Part shown: piece by piece, positions 22,801-34,147 of the stretch | How the letters are laid out: each line of letters starts with the position of its first letter | How positions within the stretch are numbered: the first letter of the stretch is position 1 | Assembly (NCBI GenBank): GCA_037447655.1 | Contig: JBBHKE010000267.1 | Location: forward strand, 1 to 42,224 | DNA: 42,224 nucleotides | Direction of reading: 5' to 3' | DNA from: Zygnema cylindricum | Taxonomy: Eukaryota > Streptophyta > Zygnematophyceae > Zygnematales > Zygnemataceae | Notes under the pieces: generated by a model | Told to the model about the DNA's origin: nothing | Database searches by the model: none | Seen by the model: the letters and a program-made list of their open reading frames with translations, nothing else | Made by a program: the position numbers and the translations under genes

Positions 22801-25516
22801 GGTTTTGATTCTGTTGTTTCTTGCTGTGGCTTTCGTGCAGTCTTCACCTTGCTGCCCATTCAGTACTTTTCTATCCTTTAATTTTGCTATGGCAAAAAGT
22901 GCGTTTCTGTTATGTTTTACATGTGGATAACCATGCGGTGCTGCAAAACCATGTCATTGTGCAGCTTGGATTCCTGCTCTTGGCGCTTATCTGGAAGTTT
23001 GACTTCTCTCCGTTTATGACTTTAATTATTGCTGTCCTCAATGACGGTAAGTAATCCGAGCTGTCTTTATAAATGTCCTTTTTTCCAGTCACTGAATAGA
23101 TTTGATTTTTTCCTTTCCAATTTAGTTAACGGGAGTCCAGGGAGCAGAGTTGTTTCTGAATGTGTACATGAAATGGTTTGCAGGGACCATCTTAACAATC
23201 TCCAAGGATCGTGTGAAGCCCTCTCCTTTGCCAGATAGCTGGAAGCTCAATGAGATTTTCTTTACAGGCATCATCATCGGTGCTTATCTCGCTATTATGA
23301 CTGTCATATTCTATTGGCTTATTCACTCAACTGAATTCTTTCAGGTAAGTGCAGATCAATATGAAATGATGTGGCGGAGAGTTAGCTTTGGGAAAGAACT
23401 TAGTCGCCTCTAGTCCAGCTAATGATTTCACTAATCTGCTGTACTTCATGCGAATGTCAAAGGGAAATTGCCAAAAGTAAGTCGCTGAGGCAGAATATTT
23501 CTACACTCGAGAGTTTCTTCTTCCCTTCACTGCTTTAGTACTTTAGTGCATTTCACTGTAGGTTGTGGAAATTCATGTTCATGTTAATGAGCAGTCAATT
23601 TACATGTTTCATTTTTGTGGTTCCTTAACTGAAGTAACTGAATCCCAGCTAAGAAATGATTTTATTAGTCTATTCTCCATAATCTGGAGAGCTAGATAGG
23701 TAGGTATTGTAGAGCTTTTACAATTAGTTTCTCAAATATCTGTGTGCATGGCTGACTTTTTCCTCACATGTGCAGGACAACTTTGGAGTAAGGACAATCA
23801 GTCGCAATAGGGGTGAAGAAACTTCTGCTGTCTATCTTCAAGTTAGTATTGTGAGCCAGGCCCTTATTTTTGTCACACGTTCACAGAGCTTTTCATTCTT
23901 GGAACGCCCAGGCTTGTTGCTGTTGGGTGCCTTCGCAGTTGCCCAGCTTGTGAGTTCAGCTATTCACTTTCCTTCTGTAGACAGAGTTTGCTTGGTGATG
24001 ATGAATTTGTACTTTTCCAGTCCATGCTGCAAGTATAGTTGTTCTTGCCTTCTTGTAACTTTGATGGGCTGGTAGTTCTATCTAGTAGCTCATTTTCTAT
24101 GCGAAAAGCTTTGCTTGCTTCTGGAGCTACTGTCACTGATGTTTTGAAGATGTCTGGCTGAGTCTCTCTTTTGAATTATGCAGTTATTTTTAAACCGTGC
24201 TAGCTCTTTGTTTTTCTGTTCAATGGACACCTGTTAGATTTATTGGTATTTGTTTCTAATTTACTCTGGAAACTGGCACTGTGCAGATTGCTACTCTCCT
24301 CGCTGTCTATGCCAACTGGAGTTTTGCCTATGTGAAGCCCATTGGCTGGGGCTGGGCTGGTGTGATCTGGCTGTACAGGTGAGCTGTTTGTGCTTTCTAT
24401 CTTTGTTAACTTCCTAATATATCTAATTGATCCGCATTTTGGATGGCTTGAGTACGAACCATTTGTTTGTTGTTTCAGTCTTGTAAGCTCTGTTGGAACA
24501 TCTTCAAATATTCCGCTCCCATGTCAACTGCTGTAAAGAGAATATGCTGACCTTTCCATGTTTTTGGTTTCAGTATTGTATTCTACATCCCGCTCGATTT
24601 TCTCAAATTCGCGGTTCGCTACGGACTCAGCGGCGCGGCATGGAACCTGATCACAAATCAGCATGTAAGTCTCTTTGGCACATGTCATCGTCACAAATCA
24701 GCATTTCAGAAGAACATTAAGCTGCTTTCAGAAGGTTGCTGAATGTGTGCCTTATCCCATTTTACTCAACGAAGTAGTGTGGTGATTTATTAACGACCGT
24801 TTCGTAATTTCTACAGGTTGCCCTCACCACAAAGGCGAACTTTGGAGCAGATGAGCGCCAGGCAGCCTGGGCTTCTGCCCAGCGCACTCTCCACGGTTTA
24901 GATAAGGCGGAGCCGGAGAAGCACGCTGAAGCGATGTCTTCCCTTCTGCCTATGCCAGCCAACACCAGCGCAGCAGAGGCTGCTCAGAGGCGTGCTGAAA
25001 TTGCCAGGTGAGTATGTGGTTGGTGTAGATGTGGATGGATGGATGGTTGTGGTTGGTGAGGATGTGGATGTGGAGACCGTGTTCTGGTTTGTCTAAGAGT
25101 TTCATTCCTAGAGAGAGATGCTCAAGGTTTTATCTTCAACCCATTAACTTTTGAATCTCTTATTCATGTGACTTAAGGCCAACTGCCTACTGATATCTCT
25201 CTTACATCTTGAACCTGGAAATATATATTTTCCTATCTTTCTACTCTTTACCTTGGCTTTCATTGAGATTTTTCTCGTCTTTTCATTCAATCTTGGTACT
25301 TGGAGTAGGAAATAGTTCTGGCTCTTCACATATCTTACTCGATCTCTTTTTGAATTCCTGAATTTTAAACGGAGCGGAACAGAATTATAAACTGACAATG
25401 TCTGTTGTGGCTTGGATAGGTTGAGAGAACGAACGACACTGAAAGGTCATGTGGAGAATGTCGTCAAGTTGAAAAACATTGACATCGACACTATTCAGCA
25501 GTCCTACACTGTTTAA
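16872..25516 (+). CDS. Plasma-membrane H+-ATPase (P3A-type proton pump), complete, 22 exons
   Basis: Pumps H+ out of the cell using ATP. Exons: 16872-16919, 17096-17215, 17456-17554, 17950-18087, 18193-18327, 18563-18742, 18960-19166, 19294-19413, 19718-19837, 20103-20225, 21289-21393, 21515-21659, 21797-21961, 22295-22533, 22720-22752, 22965-23046, 23184-23344, 23776-23949, 24287-24378, 24574-24664, 24817-25007, 25420-25516. All introns are GT-AG, phases agree and the frame gives 954 aa (Arabidopsis AHA2 has 948). Visible motifs: TGES 184-187, PIAMP 288-292 in M4, DKTGT with the phosphorylated Asp331, KGAPEQ 425-430, TGDGVNDAP 588-596, and proton-path residues Asn108, Arg657 and Asp686 (AHA2 N106, R655, D684). 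The C-terminal regulatory domain keeps QRTLHGL (Thr883) and ends Gln-Ser-Tyr-Thr-Val, the penultimate-Thr (953) 14-3-3 site. Start chosen because it gives the family's N-terminal NNETV(N/D)L. One oddity is Asp at 608, where AHA2 has Ala. Confidence 0.97.
17696..17738. repeat. (CA)n microsatellite in H+-ATPase intron 3
   Basis: CA repeats with single T and G interruptions, within the intron 17555-17949. Confidence 0.9.
20226..21288 (+). other. Longest H+-ATPase intron (1063 nt)
   Basis: The intron lies between the KGAPEQ exon and the exon beginning ILELAYNK. It starts GTGCGA and ends TCTCAG. No nested gene or mobile element was recognised; other introns of this gene are about 80-450 nt. Confidence 0.85.
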
Positions 25517-26999
25517 TTGGAAAATTTATTATACTTTTTAAATAATGAGAGTAATCATTTGGGTGATACTGGCTTGAGTACTTTGAGTACTTCTCATTTA
25601 ATTATGTGGGTACGTATTACCTGTCAAGATGATACCGGCATACGGAAGATTTTAGGGCTTTAGACGATCAGCTTTATGGTAAAAATAAATTGCGTAGTTA
25701 GGTACGATGGAAATAGGCTCTGATTTATTCTTCTTTTCTCTCTTTCAGTGCCATTGTATTTTGACTATTTTGACTATTCTTATTTCAGCTGTAGGAGGGA
25801 ATGTATGAAAAGAGAGACAGATAGTAGTAGAACGGGAGCTCCTCGAATAGAGAGCTTAATGAGACGCAAATAATTTGACGAGAATACTTTGTTTCTTAAT
25901 AAGTTTTGGCAATTGGTGTGGATGTTTTACTAACAAGAGTGGAATAGAAGTAATGAAGTAGGAAGTTCAAATGGATATGGCGAAGGTTGTCAGCAGAAAA
26001 TGAACTCATATTTTTTGCCTCTGAATTTCACTTAATTTATAAATCCTAATTATGAGGATGTGTAATGTGGCCTAAATGTACTCGAAAATGTCGACCTTTT
26101 CCATACTAATATCCATTGTGGGGTTTTCATATATATTTCATCTTAGGAGGATAATGAAATTTGCAGTATTTTGAGAATGGTTTTGAATTCAGGCAAGTTA
26201 TCTGATAGTTACTTTTAAGTGGGAAGAATCGACCAATTGTGTGAATACTCTAGGTCGTGTGTAAACATTGTGTTAGCATTCTGTTACAGTGCAAGGATTA
26301 AGCAAATGTGAATACACTGAATGATACAACCCTTTATGGGAGACGTCATGCAAGGCTGGAATGTCGTTGGTCGTCGAGCGGTTTTCCTCCCCAAAATCAA
26401 TATCTTGTAATTTTGGTCAAAAAATCGGGAAAGGTGAACTAACTGTCTTTTAACCTTCTGTAATTATTGTGAAGATATTCCGTTAAATATTCCTGATTGT
26501 CCCTGATATTGTGTAAGTTCAAATACCTCTAATGTATATGAATCATGTAATCAAGCACATTACATGGAAGACCGAAATGGGCAAGCAAATCCGCCAAAGG
26601 TTACAACTGTCAATGAGAAGGTGCAAGTAAAAGCAAGAGTGTCATCTGGAAGATAATCAGACGGAAATCAAATATGACCAAGTATCAACTATCAGTTGAT
26701 GAACTACTAAAACAACCCGAGACTCTTGTCTAGGGGCAAAGTATCATTCCACTCTATAACCTAAAGAGTGATTTCTACCGAGAGGGAATCCATCCCTTAG
26801 CATCCCAACATACGGACATAATCTCTGGTGTAGCTATCTCCGACATCTCGACAATTCAACACTGTTTTTAAGCTGAAATGGGAGGTTGTTTAAAGCCAGT
26901 TTATCCATATATATTATTATCGATGCTAGAAAAGAGGGAAGGTAAACCATCCAAGTCAAAGCATTAGTTAGAAAAATATTTGGGTTGACTTAGTATCCT
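25517..26999. other. 3' flank of H+-ATPase gene and intergenic sequence
   Basis: No second gene is seen. The first few hundred bases probably contain the H+-ATPase 3'UTR (AT-rich, AATAAT at 25541). From about 26530 the sequence may belong to retroelement remains, but no protein motif was found in any frame. Confidence 0.4.
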
Positions 27000-27277
27000 A
27001 TTATAAAAAAAAAATAAGGAAAAAAGGGGCCGACTTTAATAAACAGTGCGATGGTAAACCATCTGAGTCCATAGGAACAAAAGGAAGTAGCATTGCAAAA
27101 ACTGAAAAAACCACATGACGAGGGAATAAACAAAAGGGAAAATAAAGGCAAAACCGACGAAAATTCGAAATAATGGCAGGGAAATCAAAACCATCCAAAA
27201 AGCAAGACCCCGCAAACAAAACATCAAAGGAAAAAATTAACACGTATCAATAAAAACCCCCAACATCACTAAAAGTC

Positions 27278-27577
27278 TATGGAAAGCAACCACGTAAGTC
27301 CCCGAATCCCGGAGGAGCACGAGGAGGAAGTTCCGAAAAACGCCGTCGATCCATAACGTCAATAGACGATCAGAGTAATATAGAAGCCAGCACCCGTTGT
27401 AGGGCCACGGAAAAACGTTGACGAAAAAAAGAATTAAGGACTGAAACAAAAGGGCTCCCAGGTCCCCGCCTCTCGAACGAGTGCCGACCACAAGTACGGA
27501 AAAACTCGTCCAAAGCCACACCAAAACAACCAAATATCCTATGGAAAGCAACCACGTAAGTCCCCGAATCCCGGAGG
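27278..27577. repeat. 40-bp direct repeat pair, 262 bp apart
   Basis: CTATGGAAAGCAACCACGTA and the next 20 bases (through CCCGGAGGA) occur at about 27278-27316 and again at about 27539-27577, essentially identical. Both lie in the putative 3' LTR of the gag-protease element. Confidence 0.85.
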
Positions 27578-27784
27578 ATGTCGTGCATGAGAGGCAAGCA
27601 AGCGAACATGCATCACATCCAGCAAAGTCATGCTCACAAACATATATACAAATGAACATAAATATGAAAAGACAAGAAATAAATACACCATGAAAGGTAT
27701 AAAGGTGAAAATGACCCAAAGAGAAAAAGGGAAAGAATACTCCCCTAAAGTGAAGTGAACCCAATAATTCCCCCCCCCAGCTCC

Positions 27785-28705
27785 TTAATCTGTAGAGGAG
27801 CTGGTCAAGACAGCTGAGGGTCTGGAACAGAAATCGAGGCAGCAATGGTCAGCCGGGTTGAAAGAAAATGGAGAAGAGAGGCACTCCATGGGGAACCCTT
27901 GATCACCACCTGTACATGCATAAACACTCTGCAAACTCAACATCCCATTAGTATCACTATCCACCACATTGAGAATGTGTGGAAAGACCTCGGTGTCGAC
28001 GGTATGGATCCTTTCCGAGAAAAAGGAGTCGCCATTGTCTTCCCGAAGTTCGATACTGGAAAATGCAGGGAGAGCGGAGGCGAAATGTGCCATAGTGGGC
28101 AACGGCTTGCGAGCAGAGACAAGAGGGAGGCAGATTTTGCGACCGGGAAAATTAGAGGGACGGTAGTAGAAGGTCTGATCATGCATATCTACTCCTCCAC
28201 CGATTCGGAAGATAACATCCTGTCCCACTAAGCATTCGTAGTCGTTTGATTTGGTGACCACTGCTCGGACAGAAACCTCTACGGACTCATTCTCGGTTCC
28301 GTTGTTAAACCGAAAGACAATGGGGTCCTTGGTAATTCCAAGCACCGACTCCGTGGTACTGGCTGAAGTAAGAAGCCGAGTAAACGTGGCTTGGAGCTTG
28401 TTTGTTGTCACACCAAGCTTGAGCTCATATCCGGATCCAATGATCACGGGTTTGGCTCCGGTGTCCATGAGAGGGAGAGAAGGAGAAACACCATTAACAG
28501 AGAAGGACATTCGAGAATTGTCCAGGAAATTGATGTGAGGATCAAGGTCACAGCGCTCATCCACGGTAACCGGCTGAATGACTGAAAGACTACGGTTCAG
28601 TTGCAACGCCCTCAAAGCGGCGGCTGCAGCGAACTCGTCAACAAGGGGAGAGGCTTTAGGAACCTCATTAGGAAATGGAGAGGCCCTGGGGGCCTCATCA
28701 ATCAT
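27785..28705 (-). CDS. Retropepsin-like aspartic protease of the retroelement
   Basis: A 306-residue intact frame starting at a true ATG. The catalytic motif LMDTGA (Asp81-Thr-Gly-Ala) is followed by the hydrophobic VIIG strand, and a later YECLVGQDVI segment fits the ILG-type motif of retroviral-like proteases. The N-terminal 60 residues are Ala/Pro-rich linker. A second catalytic Asp is not expected, because these enzymes work as dimers. The gag frame stops 15 bp upstream in another phase; the protease phase is open for several codons before the ATG, suggesting that gag and protease were once linked differently. The frame ends just before the G-run, with no polymerase following. Confidence 0.65.
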   Translation of the reverse strand: MIDEAPRASPFPNEVPKASPLVDEFAAAAALRALQLNRSLSVIQPVTVDERCDLDPHINFLDNSRMSFSVNGVSPSLPLMDTGAKPVIIGSGYELKLGVTTNKLQATFTRLLTSASTTESVLGITKDPIVFRFNNGTENESVEVSVRAVVTKSNDYECLVGQDVIFRIGGGVDMHDQTFYYRPSNFPGRKICLPLVSARKPLPTMAHFASALPAFSSIELREDNGDSFFSERIHTVDTEVFPHILNVVDSDTNGMLSLQSVYACTGGDQGFPMECLSSPFSFNPADHCCLDFCSRPSAVLTSSSTD

Positions 28706-28719
28706 GGCAGAAAGGATGC

Positions 28720-29640
28720 TTAGTCGTTCCTTGACTCAATGTGCATCATGTATGGTACTATCCAGATGGTGAGAGCTTCAGCCACAATGGAGGAAGCTGT
28801 GTCTGGTAGAGGAGAGAGAGATTGTTTCTCGAAAGAAAGTGGAATACGGGAATTCTGTAATTTACCGTCCCGATTATGATCAGGGGATCCCTTATCGAAA
28901 GTGGCTGCCCGTTGTTGAACCGTGGAATCTCGCAGGATTCGACCAACCAACGATGGCGTGTGGACGACTGTCCTTGCCATCCACGTGAACTGGGGTTTCA
29001 TTTCGGCCATGAAGGCAGCGAATTGCTCCTTCATCATGGCGGCCATCATGACTTGTAACTCGGCCTTTTCCCTCTCTCTTCGAGAGATCTTAGGCGGAGT
29101 TGCCTCTTTCTCTGTCTCGGTAGTAGGAGTGACCGGCTTGGCAGAACGGGCGGGAATTCCACCGTTCTAAATTTGATTCTGATAGGAAAATTTAGGATCC
29201 TTAACATGGCAACGCCGAACATAATGTCCTTTTTGGTTGCAATGGGTGCATGTGGCCGACTTATCCGGGCACATGCGGGCATCATGTCCCGTGTTTCCAC
29301 ATCGGAAACACAATCGGTTTCTGGAATCAAATGGCGGATTTCCCATGGCCGGCGTCTTTGGAGGCCTATTGTTGGGCCATGGGCTACTAGGTGGAGAAAG
29401 TAGGGAAGCGACTTCCGAACGATCATCAGCTTCCCACCAACATGTTGCATCTCATATTCTACCGCATATTGAGCGGCTTGATCAAATGTAAATTTCTGAC
29501 CGTAAGTCTGAGTGAGATGACTTTGTATAAAACGTTTCGATTGATCTGGAAACTGTCCAACAAATTTTTGAACAGCTTCCGCATCGGACATTAAGTCGGG
29601 TAAAGCTTCTCGCAAAAGAATGTATGGGATAGTGTACTAT
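28720..29640 (-). pseudogene. Broken gag with two CCHC zinc knuckles
   Basis: The N-terminal part (from about 29640) reads ILLREALPDLMSDAEAVQKF and on through a gag-like helical region to EYEMQHVGG. At about 29433-29435, in a short G run, the frame shifts by one base. The downstream phase carries two knuckles, CFRCGNTGHDARMC and CTHCNQKGHYVRRC (both CX2CX4HX4C), at about 29310-29210. A TAG at 29167-29169 interrupts it, after which the same phase stays open to TAA at 28720-28722. No ATG precedes the first part and a TAG lies upstream, so it is truncated at the 5' side. The breaks indicate an inactive copy. Confidence 0.7.
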
Positions 29641-29699
29641 ATCTCTTTTCTATTCTATCCTATTTAAATTGTTAGCAAACTTTTTTGTTTCCGCTATTA

Positions 29700-29945
29700 T
29701 CTATGATAAAAAAGAGGAAAGGGGAAGAGGGAGAAAAAAAAAAGAAAAAAAAAAAAAAAGGAGAGAACGGAAAAAACGAGAAAAGGTTCACGGAAAAGAG
29801 AGACGAAGGGGAAAAAAAAAAGAAAAAGAGAGAGAGAACGAGGAAAAGAGAGAGAAAATGAAATAGGGATAGGGGAGAAGAGAGAAGAAAAGAAAAAAAG
29901 AGAACGCGGGGAGAAAAAAAAACGAAAGAAGGAGAAAAAGTAAGA
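29700..29945. repeat. Homopurine GA/A tract
   Basis: About 245 nt of nearly pure purines between the gag remnant and repeat A. The stop-free frames are Lys/Arg/Glu or Phe/Ser/Leu low complexity. Confidence 0.9.
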
Positions 29946-30038
29946 AAAAGGCCACATAGGCTTTCAAAAACGAATGCAGTCATTGCCGAAAAAAAGTACA
30001 AACGTAGTGTTTGATTTTCTTTCTCACGAAAAGTCGAG

Positions 30039-33000
30039 CAATCTGTTTTTAGTATGCAACTATAGTACTGTGTTTAGTTCAATCTGTTTTTAGTATGCAA
30101 CTATAGTACTATGTTTAGTTCAATCTGTTTTTAGTATGCAACTATAGTACTATGTTTAGTTCAATCTGTTTTTAGTATGCAACTATAGTACTGTGTTTAG
30201 TTCAATCTGTTTTTAGTATGCAACTATAGTACTATGTTTAGTTCAATCTGTTTTTAGTATGCAACTATAGTACTATGTTTAGTTCAATCTGTTTTTAGTA
30301 TGCAACTATAGTACTATGTTTAGTTCAATCTGCTTTTAGTATGCAACTATAGTACTATGTTTAGTTCAATCTGTTTTTAGTATGCAACTATAGTACTATG
30401 TTTAGTTCAATCTGTTTTTAGTATGCAACTATAGTACTATGTTTAGTTCAATCTGTTTTTAGTATGCAACTATAGTACTATGTTTAGTTCAATCTGTTTT
30501 TAGTATGCAACTATAGTACTATGTTTAGTTCAATCTGTTTTTAGTATGCAACTATAGTACTATGTTTAGTTCAATCTGTTTTTAGTATGCAACTATAGTA
30601 CTATGTTTAGTTCAATCTGTTTTTAGTATGCAACTATAGTACTATGTTTAGTTCAATCTGTATTTAGTATGCAACTATAGTACTGTGTTTAGTTCAATCT
30701 GTTTTTAGTATGCAACTATAGTACTATGTTTAGTTCAATCTGTTTTTAGTATGCAACTATAGTACTATGTTTAGTTCAATCTGTTTTTAGTATGCAACTA
30801 TAGTACTATGTTTAGTTCAATCTGTTTTTAGTATGCAACTATAGTACTATGTTTAGTTCAATCTGTTTTTAGTATGCAACTATAGTACTATGTTTAGTTC
30901 AATCTGTTTTTAGTATGCAACTATAGTACTATGTTTAGTTCAATCTGTTTTTAGTATGCAACTATAGTACTATGTTTAGTTCAATCTGTTTTTAGTATGC
31001 AACTATAGTACTATGTTTAGTTCAATCTGCTTTTAGTATGCAACTATAGTACTATGTTTAGTTCAATCTGCTTTTAGTATGCAACTATAGTACTATGTTT
31101 AGTTCAATCTGTTTTTAGTATGCAACTATAGTACTATGTTTAGTTCAATCTGTTTTTAGTATGCAACTATAGTACTATGTTTAGTTCAATCTGCTTTTAG
31201 TATGCAACTATAGTACTATGTTTAGTTCAATCTGCTTTTAGTATGCAACTATAGTACTATGTTTAGTTCAATCTGTTTTTAGTATGCAACTATAGTACTA
31301 TGTTTAGTTCAATCTGTTTTTAGTATGCAACTATAGTACTATGTTTAGTTCAATCTGTTTTTAGTATGCAACTATAGTACTATGTTTAGTTCAATCTGTT
31401 TTTAGTATGCAACTATAGTACTGTGTTTAGTTCAATCTGTTTTTAGTATGCAACTATAGTACTATGTTTAGTTCAATCTGTTTTTAGTATGCAACTATAG
31501 TACTATGTTTAGTTCAATCTGTTTTTAGTATGCAACTATAGTACTATGTTTAGTTCAATCTGTTTTTAGTATGCAACTATAGTACTATGTTTAGTTCAAT
31601 CTGTTTTTAGTATGCAACTATAGTACTATGTTTAGTTCAATCTGTTTTTAGTATGCAACTATAGTACTATGTTTAGTTCAATCTGCTTTTAGTATGCAAC
31701 TATAGTACTATGTTTAGTTCAATCTGTTTTTAGTATGCAACTATAGTACTATGTTTAGTTCAATCTGTTTTTAGTATGCAACTATAGTACTATGTTTAGT
31801 TCAATCTGTTTTTAGTATGCAACTATAGTACTATGTTTAGTTCAATCTGTTTTTAGTATGCAACTATAGTACTATGTTTAGTTCAATCTGTTTTTAGTAT
31901 GCAACTATAGTACTATGTTTAGTTCAATCTGTTTTTAGTATGCAACTATAGTACTATGTTTAGTTCAATCTGTTTTTAGTATGCAACTATAGTACTATGT
32001 TTAGTTCAATCTGCTTTTAGTATGCAACTATAGTACTATGTTTAGTTCAATCTGTTTTTAGTATGCAACTATAGTACTGTGTTTAGTTCAATCTGTTTTT
32101 AGTATGCAACTATAGTACTATGTTTAGTTCAATCTGTTTTTAGTATGCAACTATAGTACTATGTTTAGTTCAATCTGTTTTTAGTATGCAACTATAGTAC
32201 TATGTTTAGTTCAATCTGTTTTTAGTATGCAACTATAGTACTATGTTTAGTTCAATCTGTTTTTAGTATGCAACTATAGTACTATGTTTAGTTCAATCTG
32301 TTTTTAGTATGCAACTATAGTACTGTGTTTAGTTCAATCTGTTTTTAGTATGCAACTATAGTACTATGTTTAGTTCAATCTGTTTTTAGTATGCAACTAT
32401 AGTACTATGTTTAGTTCAATCTGTTTTTAGTATGCAACTATAGTACTATGTTTAGTTCAATCTGTTTTTAGTATGCAACTATAGTACTATGTTTAGTTCA
32501 ATCTGTTTTTAGTATGCAACTATAGTACTATGTTTAGTTCAATCTGCTTTTAGTATGCAACTATAGTACTATGTTTAGTTCAATCTGTTTTTAGTATGCA
32601 ACTATAGTACTATGTTTAGTTCAATCTGTTTTTAGTATGCAACTATAGTACTGTGTTTAGTTCAATCTGTTTTTAGTATGCAACTATAGTACTGTGTTTA
32701 GTTCAATCTGTTTTTAGTATGCAACTATAGTACTGTGTTTAGTTCAATCTGTTTTTAGTATGCAACTATAGTACTATGTTTAGTTCAATCTGTTTTTAGT
32801 ATGCAACTATAGTACTATGTTTAGTTCAATCTGTTTTTAGTATGCAACTATAGTACTATGTTTAGTTCAATCTGTTTTTAGTATGCAACTATAGTACTAT
32901 GTTTAGTTCAATCTGTTTTTAGTATGCAACTATAGTACTATGTTTAGTTCAATCTGTTTTTAGTATGCAACTATAGTACTGTGTTTAGTTCAATCTGTTT

Positions 33001-33236
33001 TTAGTATGCAACTATAGTACTATGTTTAGTTCAATCTGTTTTTAGTATGCAACTATAGTACTGTGTTTATTTCAATCTGTTTTTAGTATGCAACTATAGT
33101 ACTATGTTTAGTTCAATCTGTTTTTAGTATGCAACTATAGTACTATGTTTAGTTCAATCTGTTTTTAGTATGCAACTATAGTACTGTGTTTAGTTCAATC
33201 TGTTTTTAGTATGCAACTATATTACTATGTTTAGTT
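30039..33236. repeat. 41-bp tandem satellite, exactly 78 units
   Basis: The unit starts CAATCTGTTTTTAGTATGCA and continues ACTATAGTACTATGTTTAGTT. The first unit starts at 30039 and the partial 79th at 33237; 3198/41 is exactly 78, so there is no net length change anywhere. Variation is limited to a few substitutions: ACTATG/ACTGTG, CTGTTTT/CTGCTTT, one CTGTATT (about 30660), one TTTATTTC (about 33069) and ATATTAC in the last unit. The C variants occur in adjacent pairs (about 31030/31071 and 31193/31234), suggesting duplication of blocks. The unit contains the short palindromes ACTATAGT and TAGTACTA. There are no spacers, so it is not a CRISPR. Confidence 0.98.
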
Positions 33237-33322
33237 CAATCTGTTTTTATTCTTCGCTCGCCATTTTTTGCAAGGGAAAACGTGCAAAATCTTACAATCT
33301 ATTTCTGATTTGTAATGCGTTA

Positions 33323-34072
33323 TGGTATGTCCCCATGTACTTGTAACTTAGCGAACTTACTTTGTATTTTAGCGCGGATCCGCCGGACCCGGTTTTCAAG
33401 TGTCCCTATGCGTAAGAACGAAATCGTAACTTACGTTTGTGACGATTGTATACGTCGACAATACCTGTGACGGTTGTCGGCGTCTACAATCTGTGTTGTC
33501 GCACGTTATTTTTTGGAACTGCTTGTGACGTCGCATGTTTTATCGTGACATTGTAGACGTACCGCCTTACAGCCTGTGCCATTTCACGGTTGAAGAAGAT
33601 GTGCTTTGCCTTGCGTCTCCTGTCCGGTATCGGAATTTTAACCCCTGCCAAAAAAAAATCCGTACTTGGCGAAAACGGACAAAACAAAACAAATTGTGTA
33701 CTTTTCTTTTTCGTACTGAACGCAAACGGAAGCGGCTTCTGTATTTTTCTTGTCTTTGGAAATCGTTTGAATTTTTTCGAGAATTACGGCATGTGCGAAT
33801 ACATGTTCCTATTTGTTTATCGAAAATACTTAGTTTTAAAACACATCGCTGATGGGTTTTAAAGATAAGTTTGAAGATAACGTTTTTTGTCGTGGCCGCG
33901 GGTCGAAAAACACGACGACAAATTTTTGTACATCCTAAGTTCGAGGGTGACGCAAATTGTACTCTACAAATTTGCGATTCCTTCGTATGGTGGCAACTTA
34001 GGCAGTACGGTGCTAAGTTTTACAGGAAAACGACAGAAAAAAACCCTTACTTAGCCACATGGGGACATACCC
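33323..34072. mobile_element. TIR element inside repeat A (about 750 bp)
   Basis: TTA at 33320-33322 and 34073-34075 flanks (T)GGTATGTCCCCATGT and ACATGGGGACATACCC. The first G of the left end is mutated here but intact in copy B. The TWA target site and GGG terminus suggest a PIF/Harbinger-like non-autonomous element of a family distinct from E1-E3. The interior has no transposase. Confidence 0.65.
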
Positions 34073-34147
34073 TTAGTCTCCAAATTAATCAAAACCTTAT
34101 TACCAATTTTGACGGTTTTTCCACAATGAATTCTCAATTTCTCATTT

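Larger units (their letters stand above)
27000..29640 (-). mobile_element. Decayed pol-less LTR-type retroelement (gag-protease only)
   Basis: In minus orientation: a 5'-truncated gag with two CCHC knuckles, a retropepsin-like frame, then within 30 bp of its stop a run of nine G (27770-27778 on the plus strand as C), which resembles a polypurine tract, and about 770 bp of non-coding sequence that could be the 3' LTR. No reverse transcriptase, RNase H or integrase motif was found in any frame between 26.4 and 27.8 kb. The putative LTR contains a 40-bp direct repeat (27278-27316 and 27539-27577). The left end is not defined and no 5' LTR is seen; the right end abuts a purine tract. The gag-only layout resembles plant TR-GAG elements. 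Confidence 0.55.

Noticed and set aside
24470-24573. Alternative acceptor TTTCAG at about 24478 for H+-ATPase exon 20
   Set aside because: Using it puts stop codons in frame. The acceptor at 24573 restores the conserved S-I-V-F-Y-I-P-L-D sequence and correct phase.
27237-27845. 202-residue minus-strand frame downstream of the protease, considered as reverse transcriptase
   Set aside because: No YxDD-type or RNase H/integrase motifs. It overlaps the protease frame in another phase, contains a duplicated 40-bp segment, and is aromatic/Leu-rich as expected of LTR-like T-rich DNA.
30039-33236. CRISPR-like array
   Set aside because: The units are contiguous 41-bp copies without unique spacers, in a nuclear plant-type context.
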